The translations under genes were made by a program, and so were the position numbers. This document shows, in pieces, positions 17,908 through 25,803 of a stretch of 64,000 bases of DNA. Within the stretch, counting starts at the first letter, position 1. Each line of letters opens with the position of its first letter. The DNA comes from JAWVYT01 sp964605205 (GTDB lineage Bacteria; Gemmatimonadota; Gemmatimonadetes; Longimicrobiales; RSA9): contig CAZSBL010000002.1 in the NCBI GenBank assembly GCA_964605205.1, forward strand, positions 11,151 through 75,150, read 5' to 3'. The notes beneath the pieces were generated by a model that was not told the origin of the DNA, searched no databases, and saw only the letters and a list, made by a program, of their open reading frames with translations.

Positions 17908-18225
17908 CGCCCGGTCAACCGCGGAGGCGCGAAGGCGCGGAGCGTACGCGGATTTTTTTCTTCTTTTTCCGGTAAGGCAGCGCGGCCGGCAGAGCAGCGG
18001 GGTGCCGGCGAGGCTGCCTTCCCGGGCGAACGTCCCCGACAGCTCATGTGGGTGAACCCGAACCCGGCCTCCGTGATGCCAACGCAGAGCTCGCGTCTTC
18101 CGCTACCCAGCCTGCCCTGCCCGGATCAAACTCAAAAGAAGTTCTCCGCGCGTGCTCCGCGCCTCCGCGGTTCCGCGGTTACCGATGCCTCCGGACCCAG
18201 GACTCACTCGAAATGTCGAAGAGCC
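17908..18225 (+). repeat. Left-truncated copy of a MITE-like palindromic element
   Basis: Occupies most of the 415-bp gap after pruA. It aligns along its length, in the same orientation, with 27776-28102 (roughly four-fifths identical by eye): it starts CGCCCGGTCAACCGCGGAGG and ends CACTCGAAATGTCGAAGAG. The inner inverted arms (AACCGCGGAGGCGCG... against ...CGCCTCCGCGGTT) are present, but the outer left terminal repeat seen in the full copy is absent, so this copy has lost its left ~65 bp next to pruA. Short frames through it are not coding. Confidence 0.85.
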
Positions 18226-18226
18226 T

Positions 18227-18281
18227 CGCCGGAACTTTCGAGGTCCGGCGGGTAGTTACAGGCTGTGGCTCCTTCGGGAGC
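18227..18281 (+). other. Two hairpins in the leader of the NifU-like gene
   Basis: CGCCGGA (18227-18233) pairs with TCCGGCG (18244-18250), 10-nt loop. GCTCC (18268-18272) pairs with GGAGC (18277-18281) across a TTCG tetraloop. They lie 30-80 nt before the ATG, just after the truncated repeat; they may stabilise the transcript. Confidence 0.4.
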
Positions 18282-18309
18282 AGCGAAGAACGGGGATGGG
18301 AGCCGTCTC

Positions 18310-18540
18310 ATGGAGACGCGGGAACAGATCCTGGAGGTGCTGGAGTCGATCCGGCCGGCGCTCCGCAGCGACGGGGGCGATGTCGAGTACATCGACTTCG
18401 ACGCCGACGCGGGCGTGCTTCAGCTTCGCTTCCTCGGGGCCTGCGGCGAGTGTCCGATCTCCGACGTCACACTGCGTCAGGGGATCGAGAAGCGGATCCT
18501 CACCGCAGTGCCCGAAGTGCGCGAGGTCCGCGCTTTTTGA
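18310..18540 (+). CDS. NifU C-terminal-domain (Nfu-type) iron-sulfur scaffold
   Basis: 76 aa from ATG 18310 (GGGAG 9 nt upstream); an in-frame upstream start would add an unrelated tail. Stand-alone Nfu domain: RPALRSDGGDVEYID and the cluster-ligating CxxC in GACGECPIS, ending in a helix (RQGIEKRIL). Such proteins carry a [4Fe-4S] cluster between two subunits and pass it to client apoproteins in the cytosol. Followed after 92 bp by mrp, another Fe-S carrier, so the two form a cluster-delivery pair; a terminator-like hairpin between them probably tunes their ratio. Confidence 0.92.
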   Translation: METREQILEVLESIRPALRSDGGDVEYIDFDADAGVLQLRFLGACGECPISDVTLRQGIEKRILTAVPEVREVRAF

Positions 18541-18571
18541 GCCGGCCCCGTGTCCCGATCGATCGAGACTC

Positions 18572-18608
18572 GGCTGGTGGCCCCACGGGGTCGCCAGCCG
18601 GTCTTTTT
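18572..18608 (+). terminator. Intrinsic terminator/attenuator between the Nfu gene and mrp
   Basis: GGCTGGTGGCCC (18572-18583) pairs with GGGTCGCCAGCC (18588-18599), 12 bp with two G-T pairs and a CACG loop, followed by GGTCTTTTTC. Only 24 bp before the mrp ATG. Confidence 0.8.
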
Positions 18609-18632
18609 CAACCTCGCACCCAACGGACAGAC

Positions 18633-19748
18633 ATGACGGATACACACGACCTCGAAACCCGGGTCCGGGCGGCGCTCGACAGCGTGGTCAACCCTTCCAC
18701 CAGCCAGAGCGTCCTGACCGGCCAGATCCAGGAGCTGACCGTCGAAGACGGCGTGGTCTCCTTCGGCTTCGCCCTGGGCCCCGAAGATCCCGGCACCCTG
18801 GTCCGCGACACCCGCTCCGCCGTGGAGGCGGTGAAGGGTGTGGACAAGGTGAAGATCGATGTCCGCCTGCCCCAGACCATGCAGTCGCAAGGACAGCAGG
18901 GCGGTCCCGAGCGGCAGCCGGCGCCGGACTCGGTGCCGGCACCGGAGCCCCAGTCGGGGCTGCTGCCGAACGTGGAGCACTTCATCGCCGTGAGCTCCGG
19001 GAAGGGCGGCGTCGGGAAGTCCACCGTGGCGGCGAACCTGGCGGTCTCGCTGGCCCAGCAGGGGAAGACGGTGGGGCTCCTGGATGCCGACATCTACGGG
19101 CCCAACATCCCGCAGATGTTCGGCGAGACCCGGCGTCCGAAGGTCTCGGGCCCGAAGGGGCAGGAGCGGATCGTGCCGTTGGAGGCCCACGGCGTGAAGC
19201 TCATGAGCCTCGGCTTCCTCCTCGAGGAGGAGCAGCCCGCCATCATGCGGGGGCCGCTGGTCACGGGCGTCCTCAAGCAGTTCCTCGAGCAGGTCGAGTG
19301 GGACTTCCTCGACGTGCTGGTCATCGACCTGCCGCCGGGCACCGGTGACGCCCAGCTGTCCCTCGTCCAGACCATCGACCTCGACGGCGCCGTCATGGTC
19401 ACCACGCCCCAGTCGGTCTCCGTGGGCGATGTCCGCCGGGGCGTCCGCATGTTCGAGCGCGTCAACACCGAGGTGCTGGGCATCATCGAGAACATGAGCG
19501 GGTTCGTCTGCCCGAGCTGCGGCGAGCGCCACGACATCTTCGGCACCGGCGGTGGCCGCCAGCTGGCGGAGGCCATGGAGCTGCCGTTCCTCGGTGAGGT
19601 GCCGCTGGACTCCGCCGTGCGTACGGCCGGCGACGAGGGGCAGCCCACCGCGCTGTCGGCGCCGGACTCGCCGGCGGGGCAGGCCTTTAACACCATCGCC
19701 GGGAAGATCCTGGCCGCCGTCGAGCAGGGTGAGACCGCCCAGGTCTGA
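18633..19748 (+). CDS. mrp: Mrp/ApbC-type P-loop iron-sulfur cluster carrier
   Basis: 371 aa from ATG 18633; the frame is open upstream but that part lies in the Nfu and repeat region. N-terminal MIP18/DUF59 domain (~5-80), a Gln/Pro linker (~85-110), then the P-loop NTPase with the deviant Walker A SSGKGGVGKST, LLDADIYGPN (Walker A') and VIDLPPGTGDAQL (Walker B/switch). CPSC in the GFVCPSCGERH motif is the cluster site at the dimer interface. Delivers Fe-S clusters in the cytosol. Immediately after the Nfu-type scaffold, separated by a terminator-like hairpin. Confidence 0.95.
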   Translation: MTDTHDLETRVRAALDSVVNPSTSQSVLTGQIQELTVEDGVVSFGFALGPEDPGTLVRDTRSAVEAVKGVDKVKIDVRLPQTMQSQGQQGGPERQPAPDSVPAPEPQSGLLPNVEHFIAVSSGKGGVGKSTVAANLAVSLAQQGKTVGLLDADIYGPNIPQMFGETRRPKVSGPKGQERIVPLEAHGVKLMSLGFLLEEEQPAIMRGPLVTGVLKQFLEQVEWDFLDVLVIDLPPGTGDAQLSLVQTIDLDGAVMVTTPQSVSVGDVRRGVRMFERVNTEVLGIIENMSGFVCPSCGERHDIFGTGGGRQLAEAMELPFLGEVPLDSAVRTAGDEGQPTALSAPDSPAGQAFNTIAGKILAAVEQGETAQV

Positions 19749-19761
19749 GCCCGAGCGAGCC

Positions 19762-20532
19762 GTGAGACGCGTCACCCTGCTCACCGACTTCGGAACCGCC
19801 GATGGGTACGCGGCGGCCATGGCCGGGGTGGTGGCGGCGACCGCGCCCGACGCCGTGGTCGAGCATGCGTCCCATGCCATCGACCAGGGCGATGTGTTCG
19901 GCGCCGCCCTGGCCCTCTCCCGCTACGCCGGCTTCTACCCGGAAGGCACCGTCCATGTGGTTGTGGTGGATCCGGGTGTCGGGACGGCGCGGCGCGCCAT
20001 CGCCGCCCGGATCGATGGCCGCTATTTCGTCGCCCCGGACAACGGGGCTCTCAGCCTCGTCCTGCAGGGCGCCGGGGAGGCGGCTCTCGTCGAGATCACC
20101 GACCCGGGGATCGTCGAAGGTGCCTCGGCCACGTTCCACGGCCGCGACATCTTCGCGCCGGCGGCCGGCCACCTGGTCCGGGGCGGTGCCTTGAAGAAGC
20201 TCGGCCCGGAGGTCCACGACCCACACCTCCTTCCCATGCCCCAACCGCGCCAGACCGGGACCGGTGTGGAGGGCGAAGTGCTGGAGGTCGACCGGTTCGG
20301 CAACCTCATTACGAACATTCCCGCTGATTGGGTCCCATCCGGCGCGGAGGTGGGCGTGGCCGGGACGGCTGTGGGGCCCGTCCGCCGCACCTACGGCGAC
20401 GTGGAGTCTGGCGAAGTGCTGGGGCTCATCGGGTCGGTGGAGCTGCTCGAGGTCTCGGTTCGGGACGGCCGCGCCGCGGACCGACTCGAGGTCGGTCGCG
20501 GCGCGAAGGTGGTGGTGACCCGGAAGGCGTAG
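19762..20532 (+). CDS. SAM hydroxide adenosyltransferase (SAM hydrolase, DUF62 family)
   Basis: 256 aa from GTG 19762, 13 nt after mrp; the longer frame inside mrp is ignored. Family motifs: LLTDFGTADGY (SAM adenosine site), VVDPGVG, PDNG, the TFHGRDIFAPAAGHL block containing the Arg-Asp-His triad that activates water, and DRFGNLITN in the C-terminal beta domain. It converts SAM and water to adenosine and methionine. Related fluorinases and chlorinases carry halide-site insertions that I do not see, so hydrolase is favoured. It may limit SAM levels; its physiological role in bacteria is unclear. Confidence 0.92.
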   Translation: MRRVTLLTDFGTADGYAAAMAGVVAATAPDAVVEHASHAIDQGDVFGAALALSRYAGFYPEGTVHVVVVDPGVGTARRAIAARIDGRYFVAPDNGALSLVLQGAGEAALVEITDPGIVEGASATFHGRDIFAPAAGHLVRGGALKKLGPEVHDPHLLPMPQPRQTGTGVEGEVLEVDRFGNLITNIPADWVPSGAEVGVAGTAVGPVRRTYGDVESGEVLGLIGSVELLEVSVRDGRAADRLEVGRGAKVVVTRKA

Positions 20533-20584
20533 GTCGCCGTTCCCCGGAATTTATGAGCCTGCGGGGAGCTTGCGGCCCCGGCGT

Positions 20585-20812
20585 TCAGCTCTCGAGCCAG
20601 TCTCGTTCGGCCTTGGACAGCCGCTGGCTCTTCGGGGCCAGCAGGCGGGTGACCACGTAGCCCACGAGCAGGATCGGCCCCACTGTGAGGAGCAGGAACT
20701 TGGCCAGGCCAAGCGCCAGGCCGAAGACCGTGCCCAGGACCGCCAGCGCAATGGACGCACCCACCACGACGATCAGGCCGACGATCAGATAGGTCAGTAT
20801 GGTCGAGATCAT
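20585..20812 (-). CDS. Small membrane protein, last gene of the envelope-stress operon
   Basis: 75 aa from ATG 20812 with AGGAGG 6 nt upstream; longer in-frame starts run through the neighbouring gene. Two strongly hydrophobic segments (~4-30 and ~35-57) and a charged tail (KSQRLSKAERDWLES). Size and layout recall small stress-associated membrane proteins such as phage-shock PspC/PspG-like ones, but no family motif is recognised. It follows the toast-rack protein gene by 41 nt. Confidence 0.7.
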   Translation of the reverse strand: MISTILTYLIVGLIVVVGASIALAVLGTVFGLALGLAKFLLLTVGPILLVGYVVTRLLAPKSQRLSKAERDWLES

Positions 20813-20853
20813 GGTGTCCTCCTGCCTCGTTGCGGGGCGGCGCCCGTCGCTCC

Positions 20854-21705
20854 CTACGGCGTGATGGCGGGGGTGGGCGGCGCCCACCGGATCTTCACCG
20901 AGCCGAACGCCCCTTCGAGCTGCACGGTGAGTCGACGCTCTGCCGTATCCCAGCTGTCGGAGTAGTACGTATCGCCTCGCTTGTAGAACCGGCTCCGGTC
21001 GAAGCCGGTCAGGAACGTGTCCTTGTCGACGCGCACGCCCACGTTCTCCGGGATGATCAATGTGACGGACCCGAGCGCCATGGTGATGTCGGCCTCCATG
21101 TCCCGGCGCCACTCCCCCTGGAAATCGAGGGTCAGGTCGCCGACGCCGCCCTCGGTGGTGATCCGCTCGCAGCCCGCGTGACCCAGTCCCCGTACGGCGA
21201 AGGCGGCTGCGCCCATGGTGAGGTCGAGCCGGTCACACGCCGTGGCGTTCGGTCGGTCGAACCGGATCTCCGTTTCGCTGGCGCCGGTCTCCACGTCCAG
21301 GCTGGCCACCTGCAGCCCGCCCAGGTCGAGATCGGCCTGCACCGCGCCGAAGTCCATGTCCAGCTCCAGGAGCACGTCGGGCGAGAGCTGAAGGCGGAGC
21401 TCGCCGGCCTCGGTGTTCCGGATCCGCATCCGGCCGTCGCGGCCCTCCACGCCCACCTCGAGGTCACCCGGCTCGTAGTCGATCACGGGGTCGAACATGT
21501 GCGAGTCGTAGCGCAGGCTCACCCGGTACAGCTCGCCGGCATTGCCGGGCACGACCACGAGCTCGCCCGCGCCGTACCGCACCCGCACGTCCATGCGACT
21601 CTCGTCGGTGCGCTGGCGGAACGAGGTCATCTCCCGCCAGTCCTGGGCGTGGCCCGCCACGGGGACCAGCGCCAGGATCAGGCCGGCCACGAGCGTGCTA
21701 CGCAT
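20854..21705 (-). CDS. Exported toast-rack / LiaF-like beta protein
   Basis: 283 aa. The signal peptide MRSTLVAGLILALVPVAGHA is followed by an all-beta protein. The N-terminal part (GAGELVVVPG and similar repeats, DVLLELDMDFGAVQADLDLG) resembles the toast-rack N-terminal domain. The C-terminal part (LGSVTLIIPENVGVRVD and FGSVKIRWAP) resembles the LiaF/cell-wall-active-antibiotic-response C-terminal domain. Predicted periplasmic or membrane-associated. Overlaps the upstream membrane protein gene by 8 nt in an operon with an ECF sigma factor, so a role in sensing or answering envelope damage is likely; ligand unknown. Confidence 0.75.
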   Translation of the reverse strand: MRSTLVAGLILALVPVAGHAQDWREMTSFRQRTDESRMDVRVRYGAGELVVVPGNAGELYRVSLRYDSHMFDPVIDYEPGDLEVGVEGRDGRMRIRNTEAGELRLQLSPDVLLELDMDFGAVQADLDLGGLQVASLDVETGASETEIRFDRPNATACDRLDLTMGAAAFAVRGLGHAGCERITTEGGVGDLTLDFQGEWRRDMEADITMALGSVTLIIPENVGVRVDKDTFLTGFDRSRFYKRGDTYYSDSWDTAERRLTVQLEGAFGSVKIRWAPPTPAITP

Positions 21706-23026
21706 CCGACGGCTCCTCCTCGGGGGTCAGCCCCTCGGGCCGCACCGGCCGGGTACCGCCCCGGGAGACCAGGAACGCGCCGAACCCGATGGTGAAGGCG
21801 GCCCAGGTGAGCATCACGGCCATGAACTTGAGCAGCCCTTCGAGGAACCCGAGCCACGGCCCGGCCATGCTCACGATGTGCGCGGCCAGGAAGAGTACCA
21901 GCAGGAGCCCGACCCCGGTGATCACGTAGTAGTAGGAGTTCGCCCGGTTGAACCAGTCACCACCCGTGAACCGGCGTTCGGCCAGCGCCTCACCGGCCCC
22001 GTGGGCCACGGCGAGATAGCCGCCCACCGCCGCCAGCACCACGGCCAGCGGGAAGAGTGGCGCGAAGACCAGGATCAACGGGATCCCCACGATGGAGACC
22101 GCCAGCGCCAGCAGCCCGAGGATGTAGGCGGGCAGGACCAGGAACGAGCCGGCCAGCCCCACGAGCCCCGAGCGGAGCGTGGCGTACCGGGCCGTGTCGG
22201 CCACGCCCTCCAGGTACCTGCGGCCGAAGAAGACGGCCAGGAAGCCCAGCCCCACCAGGATCGCGTAGCTCATCAGGGTGGAGAACACACCGCCGAGCCC
22301 GCGCGTGATGTGGCGCAGGGGTGAGCTCCACGCGTCCGTCCAGTCACCGCCGCGGGCCTCGCTCCGGATCTCCCGCCGGATCTCATCGCGCAGGTCGCGC
22401 TCCAGCTCGGTCCGCAGCTCGCGGAGCGCTTCCAGCTGTGCCGTCCCCTCCAGCTCCTCCAGCGCCTCCAGCCGCTGGAGCCGGGAGGGGTCCTCGATGA
22501 GGTTCTCGAGCTCCCGGAGCCGCTCGTTCAGCCGCCGGATGCTGTCCGCCGCATCCGCCGACACCGGCGCCGCCGGGTCCTGGGGCGTGACCGCGGGCTG
22601 CTGCGGGGCCGCGGCCGCCGACAGGGCGGCCTCCAGCTCCCGGTCGAGCCGACCGCCGATCCCGCCGGCCTCCGCCGGCGGCTCCCAGTCCACCAGCAGG
22701 TCCGCCAGCGCGGGGGTGGGCGTGTCCATGGCTCGCTGCAGGAGGTCTCGCCACGCCTGGTCCAGCGCATCGCGCCGATCGTATCCGCCGATCCGCTCAT
22801 CATTGAGCCGGACCACGCCGTTGGACGCGAGCACGAGAGAAAGCGTCTCACCGCTGCTCAGCTCCAGTGAGAGCTCGGCCGCGTCCTGCGACACGGAGAT
22901 CTCGCTCGAGACGATCGAGGCGGTACCGGTCTGCGCCGGGGCGTCCTGGGCACCGAGCGGCGCGGCCAGGAGAGCGGCCCCGAGGAGGACCGGGATCAGC
23001 GAGCAGTTATAGGACATACGAGGCAT
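21698..23026 (-). CDS. Multi-helix membrane protein with exported coiled-coil N-terminus
   Basis: 442 aa. ATG 23026 has GGAG 8 nt upstream. A signal-like segment (about 10-26, ending APLGAQ) is followed by a periplasmic region with an Ala/Pro linker and a coiled coil at ~165-230 (SIRRLNERLRELENLIED..., LRTELERDLRDEIRREIR). Six or so membrane helices occupy ~245-425. The helical part recalls bactofilin-associated or 'polymer-forming' envelope proteins only loosely; no firm family. It overlaps the anti-sigma gene by 20 nt and the toast-rack gene by 8 nt, so all are cotranscribed. Confidence 0.7.
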   Translation of the reverse strand: MPRMSYNCSLIPVLLGAALLAAPLGAQDAPAQTGTASIVSSEISVSQDAAELSLELSSGETLSLVLASNGVVRLNDERIGGYDRRDALDQAWRDLLQRAMDTPTPALADLLVDWEPPAEAGGIGGRLDRELEAALSAAAAPQQPAVTPQDPAAPVSADAADSIRRLNERLRELENLIEDPSRLQRLEALEELEGTAQLEALRELRTELERDLRDEIRREIRSEARGGDWTDAWSSPLRHITRGLGGVFSTLMSYAILVGLGFLAVFFGRRYLEGVADTARYATLRSGLVGLAGSFLVLPAYILGLLALAVSIVGIPLILVFAPLFPLAVVLAAVGGYLAVAHGAGEALAERRFTGGDWFNRANSYYYVITGVGLLLVLFLAAHIVSMAGPWLGFLEGLLKFMAVMLTWAAFTIGFGAFLVSRGGTRPVRPEGLTPEEEPSDA

Positions 23027-23666
23027 GTTCGATTCTCCGCTGTTGCTGCGTGCGGAACAGGTTCTGATAGAGGATGTAGATCGAGCCCGCCGTCATCGTG
23101 GCGAACACCGCCGCGGCGAGACCGAGCTGGCCTCGCCCCACGGTGCCCAGGAGCTCGAACGCCTGCGCCGCCCAGACGGCCAGGGTCGATGTGGACAGCT
23201 GCGCCCACACCCACTGGGCGCCGCCGACCACCGCGTTCTCCGCCATCACGGCGCTCACGGTCACGAGCCCCTGGGCGCTCACGCCGGGCTGGGCCAGGAG
23301 CCACGCCACGGCCACCGTGGCGCCGATCACCGGCAGCGCGAACACGGCCGCGGCCGCGGCCCACCCCTTGGTGGTCTGCGGCGCGACGCGGTCGATCCAG
23401 GCCGATGCGGCTTCCCATGCGGCCGCCCATGCGGGCTGCCGGACATGGACCTCGGCCATCACGCGGTCGGCGAAGCCGACACCCGGCTCGAAGGCCGGAA
23501 GCCCGCTCAGTGCGGCGAAGAGGGCGCGCAGATCGGCCACCTCCGCCTCACACTCCGAGCAGTGCGCGAGGTGCGAGTCCACAACGGCGTGCTCGGCGGT
23601 CGGGAGGCTCTCCTCCACGAACGCCTGCAGCCGTTCCGTGCTCGGGTGATTCAGTCTCTCACTCAC
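23007..23666 (-). CDS. Zinc-finger (zf-HC2) anti-sigma factor
   Basis: 219 aa. Residues ~30-40 (DSHLAHCSECEAEV) hold the HxxxCxxC zinc-binding motif of anti-sigma domains. A long hydrophobic middle (about 100-125 and 175-200) gives membrane segments, so it is a transmembrane anti-sigma factor expected to hold the neighbouring ECF sigma factor at the inner membrane. The gene begins 78 bp downstream of the sigma factor gene in the same direction, the usual arrangement. Confidence 0.88.
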   Translation of the reverse strand: MSERLNHPSTERLQAFVEESLPTAEHAVVDSHLAHCSECEAEVADLRALFAALSGLPAFEPGVGFADRVMAEVHVRQPAWAAAWEAASAWIDRVAPQTTKGWAAAAAVFALPVIGATVAVAWLLAQPGVSAQGLVTVSAVMAENAVVGGAQWVWAQLSTSTLAVWAAQAFELLGTVGRGQLGLAAAVFATMTAGSIYILYQNLFRTQQQRRIEHASYVL

Positions 23667-23744
23667 GTCTCGCTACTCCTCTTTTCCGTTTCCGTTCTAC
23701 CGTACGGGACGGCCCGCGGCAGAGTTTCAATCGTTGCGGGCCCG

Positions 23745-24335
23745 TCATCGGAGGTGCCCGAGCTTCTCACGCAGCTCCTTGCGACCCCTGTGGATATACG
23801 TCTTCACCGTGCCCAGGGGCAGGTCCATGATCTCGGCGATTTCGTCGTAGGGACGGCCCTCGACGTGCCACAGGAGGATGGCTTCGCGATATTCGGGCCG
23901 CAGCGTACCGATGGCGGTCTCGATCTCCGAGCCGATCTCCTGGCTCTCCGTGTAGTGCTCCGGGTCTTCAGCCGTGTCCACCGCCGTGAACGACGTGGCC
24001 TCCGCCTGCTCCTGGGTGCGCGCGTGCGGCGAACCCTCCAGCGAGAGGGTGTCCGGCCGCTTCTTGCGCAGGTGATCCACCGTGGTGTTGTGGGCGATCT
24101 TGAAGATCCAGGAGCTGAATTTGTACGACGGATCGTACTTGTCGAGGGCGTTGAGGACCTTGATGAAGGTGTCCTGCGCCAGGTCTTCGGACAGTTCACG
24201 GTCTCGGACCATGCGGTAGATCACGCTGAAGACGGGCCGCTCATAACGGCGGATCAGCTCCCGGAACGCCGAGTCGCGACCCTCTCGGGCCTGCGCGATG
24301 ACGTCCTTGTCGGAGAGCTCTTGGTAGTCCACCAT
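23745..24335 (-). CDS. ECF (RpoE-type) RNA polymerase sigma factor
   Basis: 196 aa from ATG 24335; longer in-frame starts lie outside the conserved domain. Region 2 (~20-90): FRELIRRYERPVFSVIYRMV, LSEDLAQDTFIKVLNAL and FSSWIFKIAHNTTVDHLRKK recognise the -10. An acidic linker (~105-135) follows, then region 4 (~140-196): LRPEYREAILLWHVEGRPYDE and LGTVKTYIHRGRKEL for the -35. First gene of a minus-strand operon with its zinc-finger anti-sigma factor and three envelope proteins, so it probably answers envelope stress and activates its own operon. Confidence 0.95.
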   Translation of the reverse strand: MVDYQELSDKDVIAQAREGRDSAFRELIRRYERPVFSVIYRMVRDRELSEDLAQDTFIKVLNALDKYDPSYKFSSWIFKIAHNTTVDHLRKKRPDTLSLEGSPHARTQEQAEATSFTAVDTAEDPEHYTESQEIGSEIETAIGTLRPEYREAILLWHVEGRPYDEIAEIMDLPLGTVKTYIHRGRKELREKLGHLR

Positions 24336-24479
24336 CTCCCGCGGGTGTGCGGCGTCGGGTGCCGGTTCGACCCTACGCGGCCGGTGCCCCTCGTGTTTCG
24401 GGAGGGTTGTTGGAGCCACCGCGTGGCGGTAGCTTCGCCGGCCCCTGAGCAAACGTACAATGTAGGGTGGAGACGGGCC

Positions 24480-25214
24480 GTGCGCGAAGAGCGTAATGAC
24501 AGTGTGCTGCCCCCGCCGGAGGAGAAGGCGGGGTCCGTTCGCCGGATGTTCGGCGAGATCGCGCACCGGTACGACCTGCTGAACCACCTGCTCACGTTGA
24601 ACATCGACCGGCGCTGGCGCCGCCGGGCGGTGACCCGCCTCCTGGCGGACCGCCCGCTCGATGGCGTCTATCTGGATGCGTGCGCCGGCACCATGGACCT
24701 GGCCCGGGAAGTGGCGGAGCGGCCGGAGTTCGACGGCCTCGTGGTGGCCTCGGACTTCGCGCGGCCAATGCTGGAAGCGGGCCGCCACAAGGTCCGGGGG
24801 CTGCCCGTGGCCGAGACGTGCGGCGACGCGCTCCGGCTCCCGCACCCCGACGCCACCTTCCACGGCGCCATCGTGGGGTTTGGCGTCCGCAACTTCGCCG
24901 ACCTCGACGCCGGGATCCGGGAACTCACCCGGGTGCTCCGGCCCGGAGGCCGGCTGGTGATCCTGGAGCTGAGCACGCCGGCGTGGGCGCCGCTCCGCCA
25001 GCTCTACAACCTGTATTTTACCCGGATCCTGCCGTGGATCGGCCGCCGGGTCTCGGGGCACGGTACGGCGTACAGCTATCTGCCGGCGTCGGTGGGGGCG
25101 TTCCCGCCGCCCGGCGAGCTGGCCGACCGGATGACGGCAGCGGGGCTCTCGGAGGTGGGCTACCGGCGGCTCATGGCCGGGATCGCGGCGATCCACGTGG
25201 GGACCCGCCGGTAG
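24480..25214 (+). CDS. ubiE: Demethylmenaquinone/ubiquinone C-methyltransferase
   Basis: 244 aa from GTG 24480; the frame is open far upstream through the sigma-factor region, which is not homologous. Class I methyltransferase: VRRMFGEIAHRYDLLNHLLT is the UbiE/MenG signature I; DACAGTMDLA (with Gly-to-Ala changes) is the SAM loop. GFGVRNFADLDAGIRE and LRPGGRLVILELS complete it, with YxYLPASVGAFPPP near the end. Methylates the quinone ring, the last step of menaquinone synthesis or an ubiquinone step. Divergent from the sigma operon; TACAAT (24456-24461) is a likely -10, which would make the leader only ~12 nt. Confidence 0.93.
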   Translation: MREERNDSVLPPPEEKAGSVRRMFGEIAHRYDLLNHLLTLNIDRRWRRRAVTRLLADRPLDGVYLDACAGTMDLAREVAERPEFDGLVVASDFARPMLEAGRHKVRGLPVAETCGDALRLPHPDATFHGAIVGFGVRNFADLDAGIRELTRVLRPGGRLVILELSTPAWAPLRQLYNLYFTRILPWIGRRVSGHGTAYSYLPASVGAFPPPGELADRMTAAGLSEVGYRRLMAGIAAIHVGTRR

Positions 25215-25277
25215 CGGCACCGCCCGGGACCCGTCCATTTTCGGACCGGACCGCATATCACCAAGGGAGGCGAGGCA

Positions 25278-25745
25278 GTGAGGATCGGGCTCATCAGCGA
25301 CACGCACGGCAGGCTCCGCAACCAGGTATTCGACGTGTTCGAGGGCGTGGATCGCATCCTCCACGCCGGAGACATCGGCCCCTTCGATCTGCTGGTGGAG
25401 CTGGAGGCCGTGGCCCCGGTGACCGCGGTCTTCGGCAACACCGACGGCTTCGATGTGCGGGAGCGGGTGGCGGAGGTGGCCACCCTCGAGGCCGGGGGGC
25501 GTACCATCGCGGTGATCCACGGGCACCAGCTCGGCTCGCCGCAGCCGGAAGGGCTCCGGGCCGCACTCCCCGACGCCGGGGTCATCGTCTACGGCCACAC
25601 CCACCGGCCGCTGGTGGACCGAGGCGGCGCGCTGGTCATCAACCCCGGCTCCGCCGGCGCCGCCCGGTTCGGACTCGACCCCTCGGTGGCGATCCTGACG
25701 CTCGCGGATGACGGACCCCACGTGGAGCTGATCGACCTGACCTAG
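25278..25745 (+). CDS. YfcE/MJ0936-type metallophosphoesterase
   Basis: 155 aa, GTG 25278 with GGGAGGCGAG upstream. Metal site residues are complete: ISDTHGR (D8, H10), HAGDIG (Asp), FGNTD (Asn), IHGHQ (His) and YGHTHRP (two His). This is the short calcineurin-like fold that hydrolyses phosphodiesters in vitro; the cellular substrate is unknown. 63 bp after ubiE, same direction. Converges with the nuclease gene 58 bp on. Confidence 0.92.
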   Translation: MRIGLISDTHGRLRNQVFDVFEGVDRILHAGDIGPFDLLVELEAVAPVTAVFGNTDGFDVRERVAEVATLEAGGRTIAVIHGHQLGSPQPEGLRAALPDAGVIVYGHTHRPLVDRGGALVINPGSAGAARFGLDPSVAILTLADDGPHVELIDLT

Positions 25746-25803
25746 GCCGCGAGGCGGAAGCCAACCCCGACGAGCCGAAAACCGCCGGGTGGGTGGGGCC
25801 GCG

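Noticed and set aside
18046..18255. Short frames in the truncated repeat after pruA
   Set aside because: They translate the inverted arms (Pro/Arg/Leu-rich); the same peptides recur at 27800-28060, which marks the repeat, not a gene.
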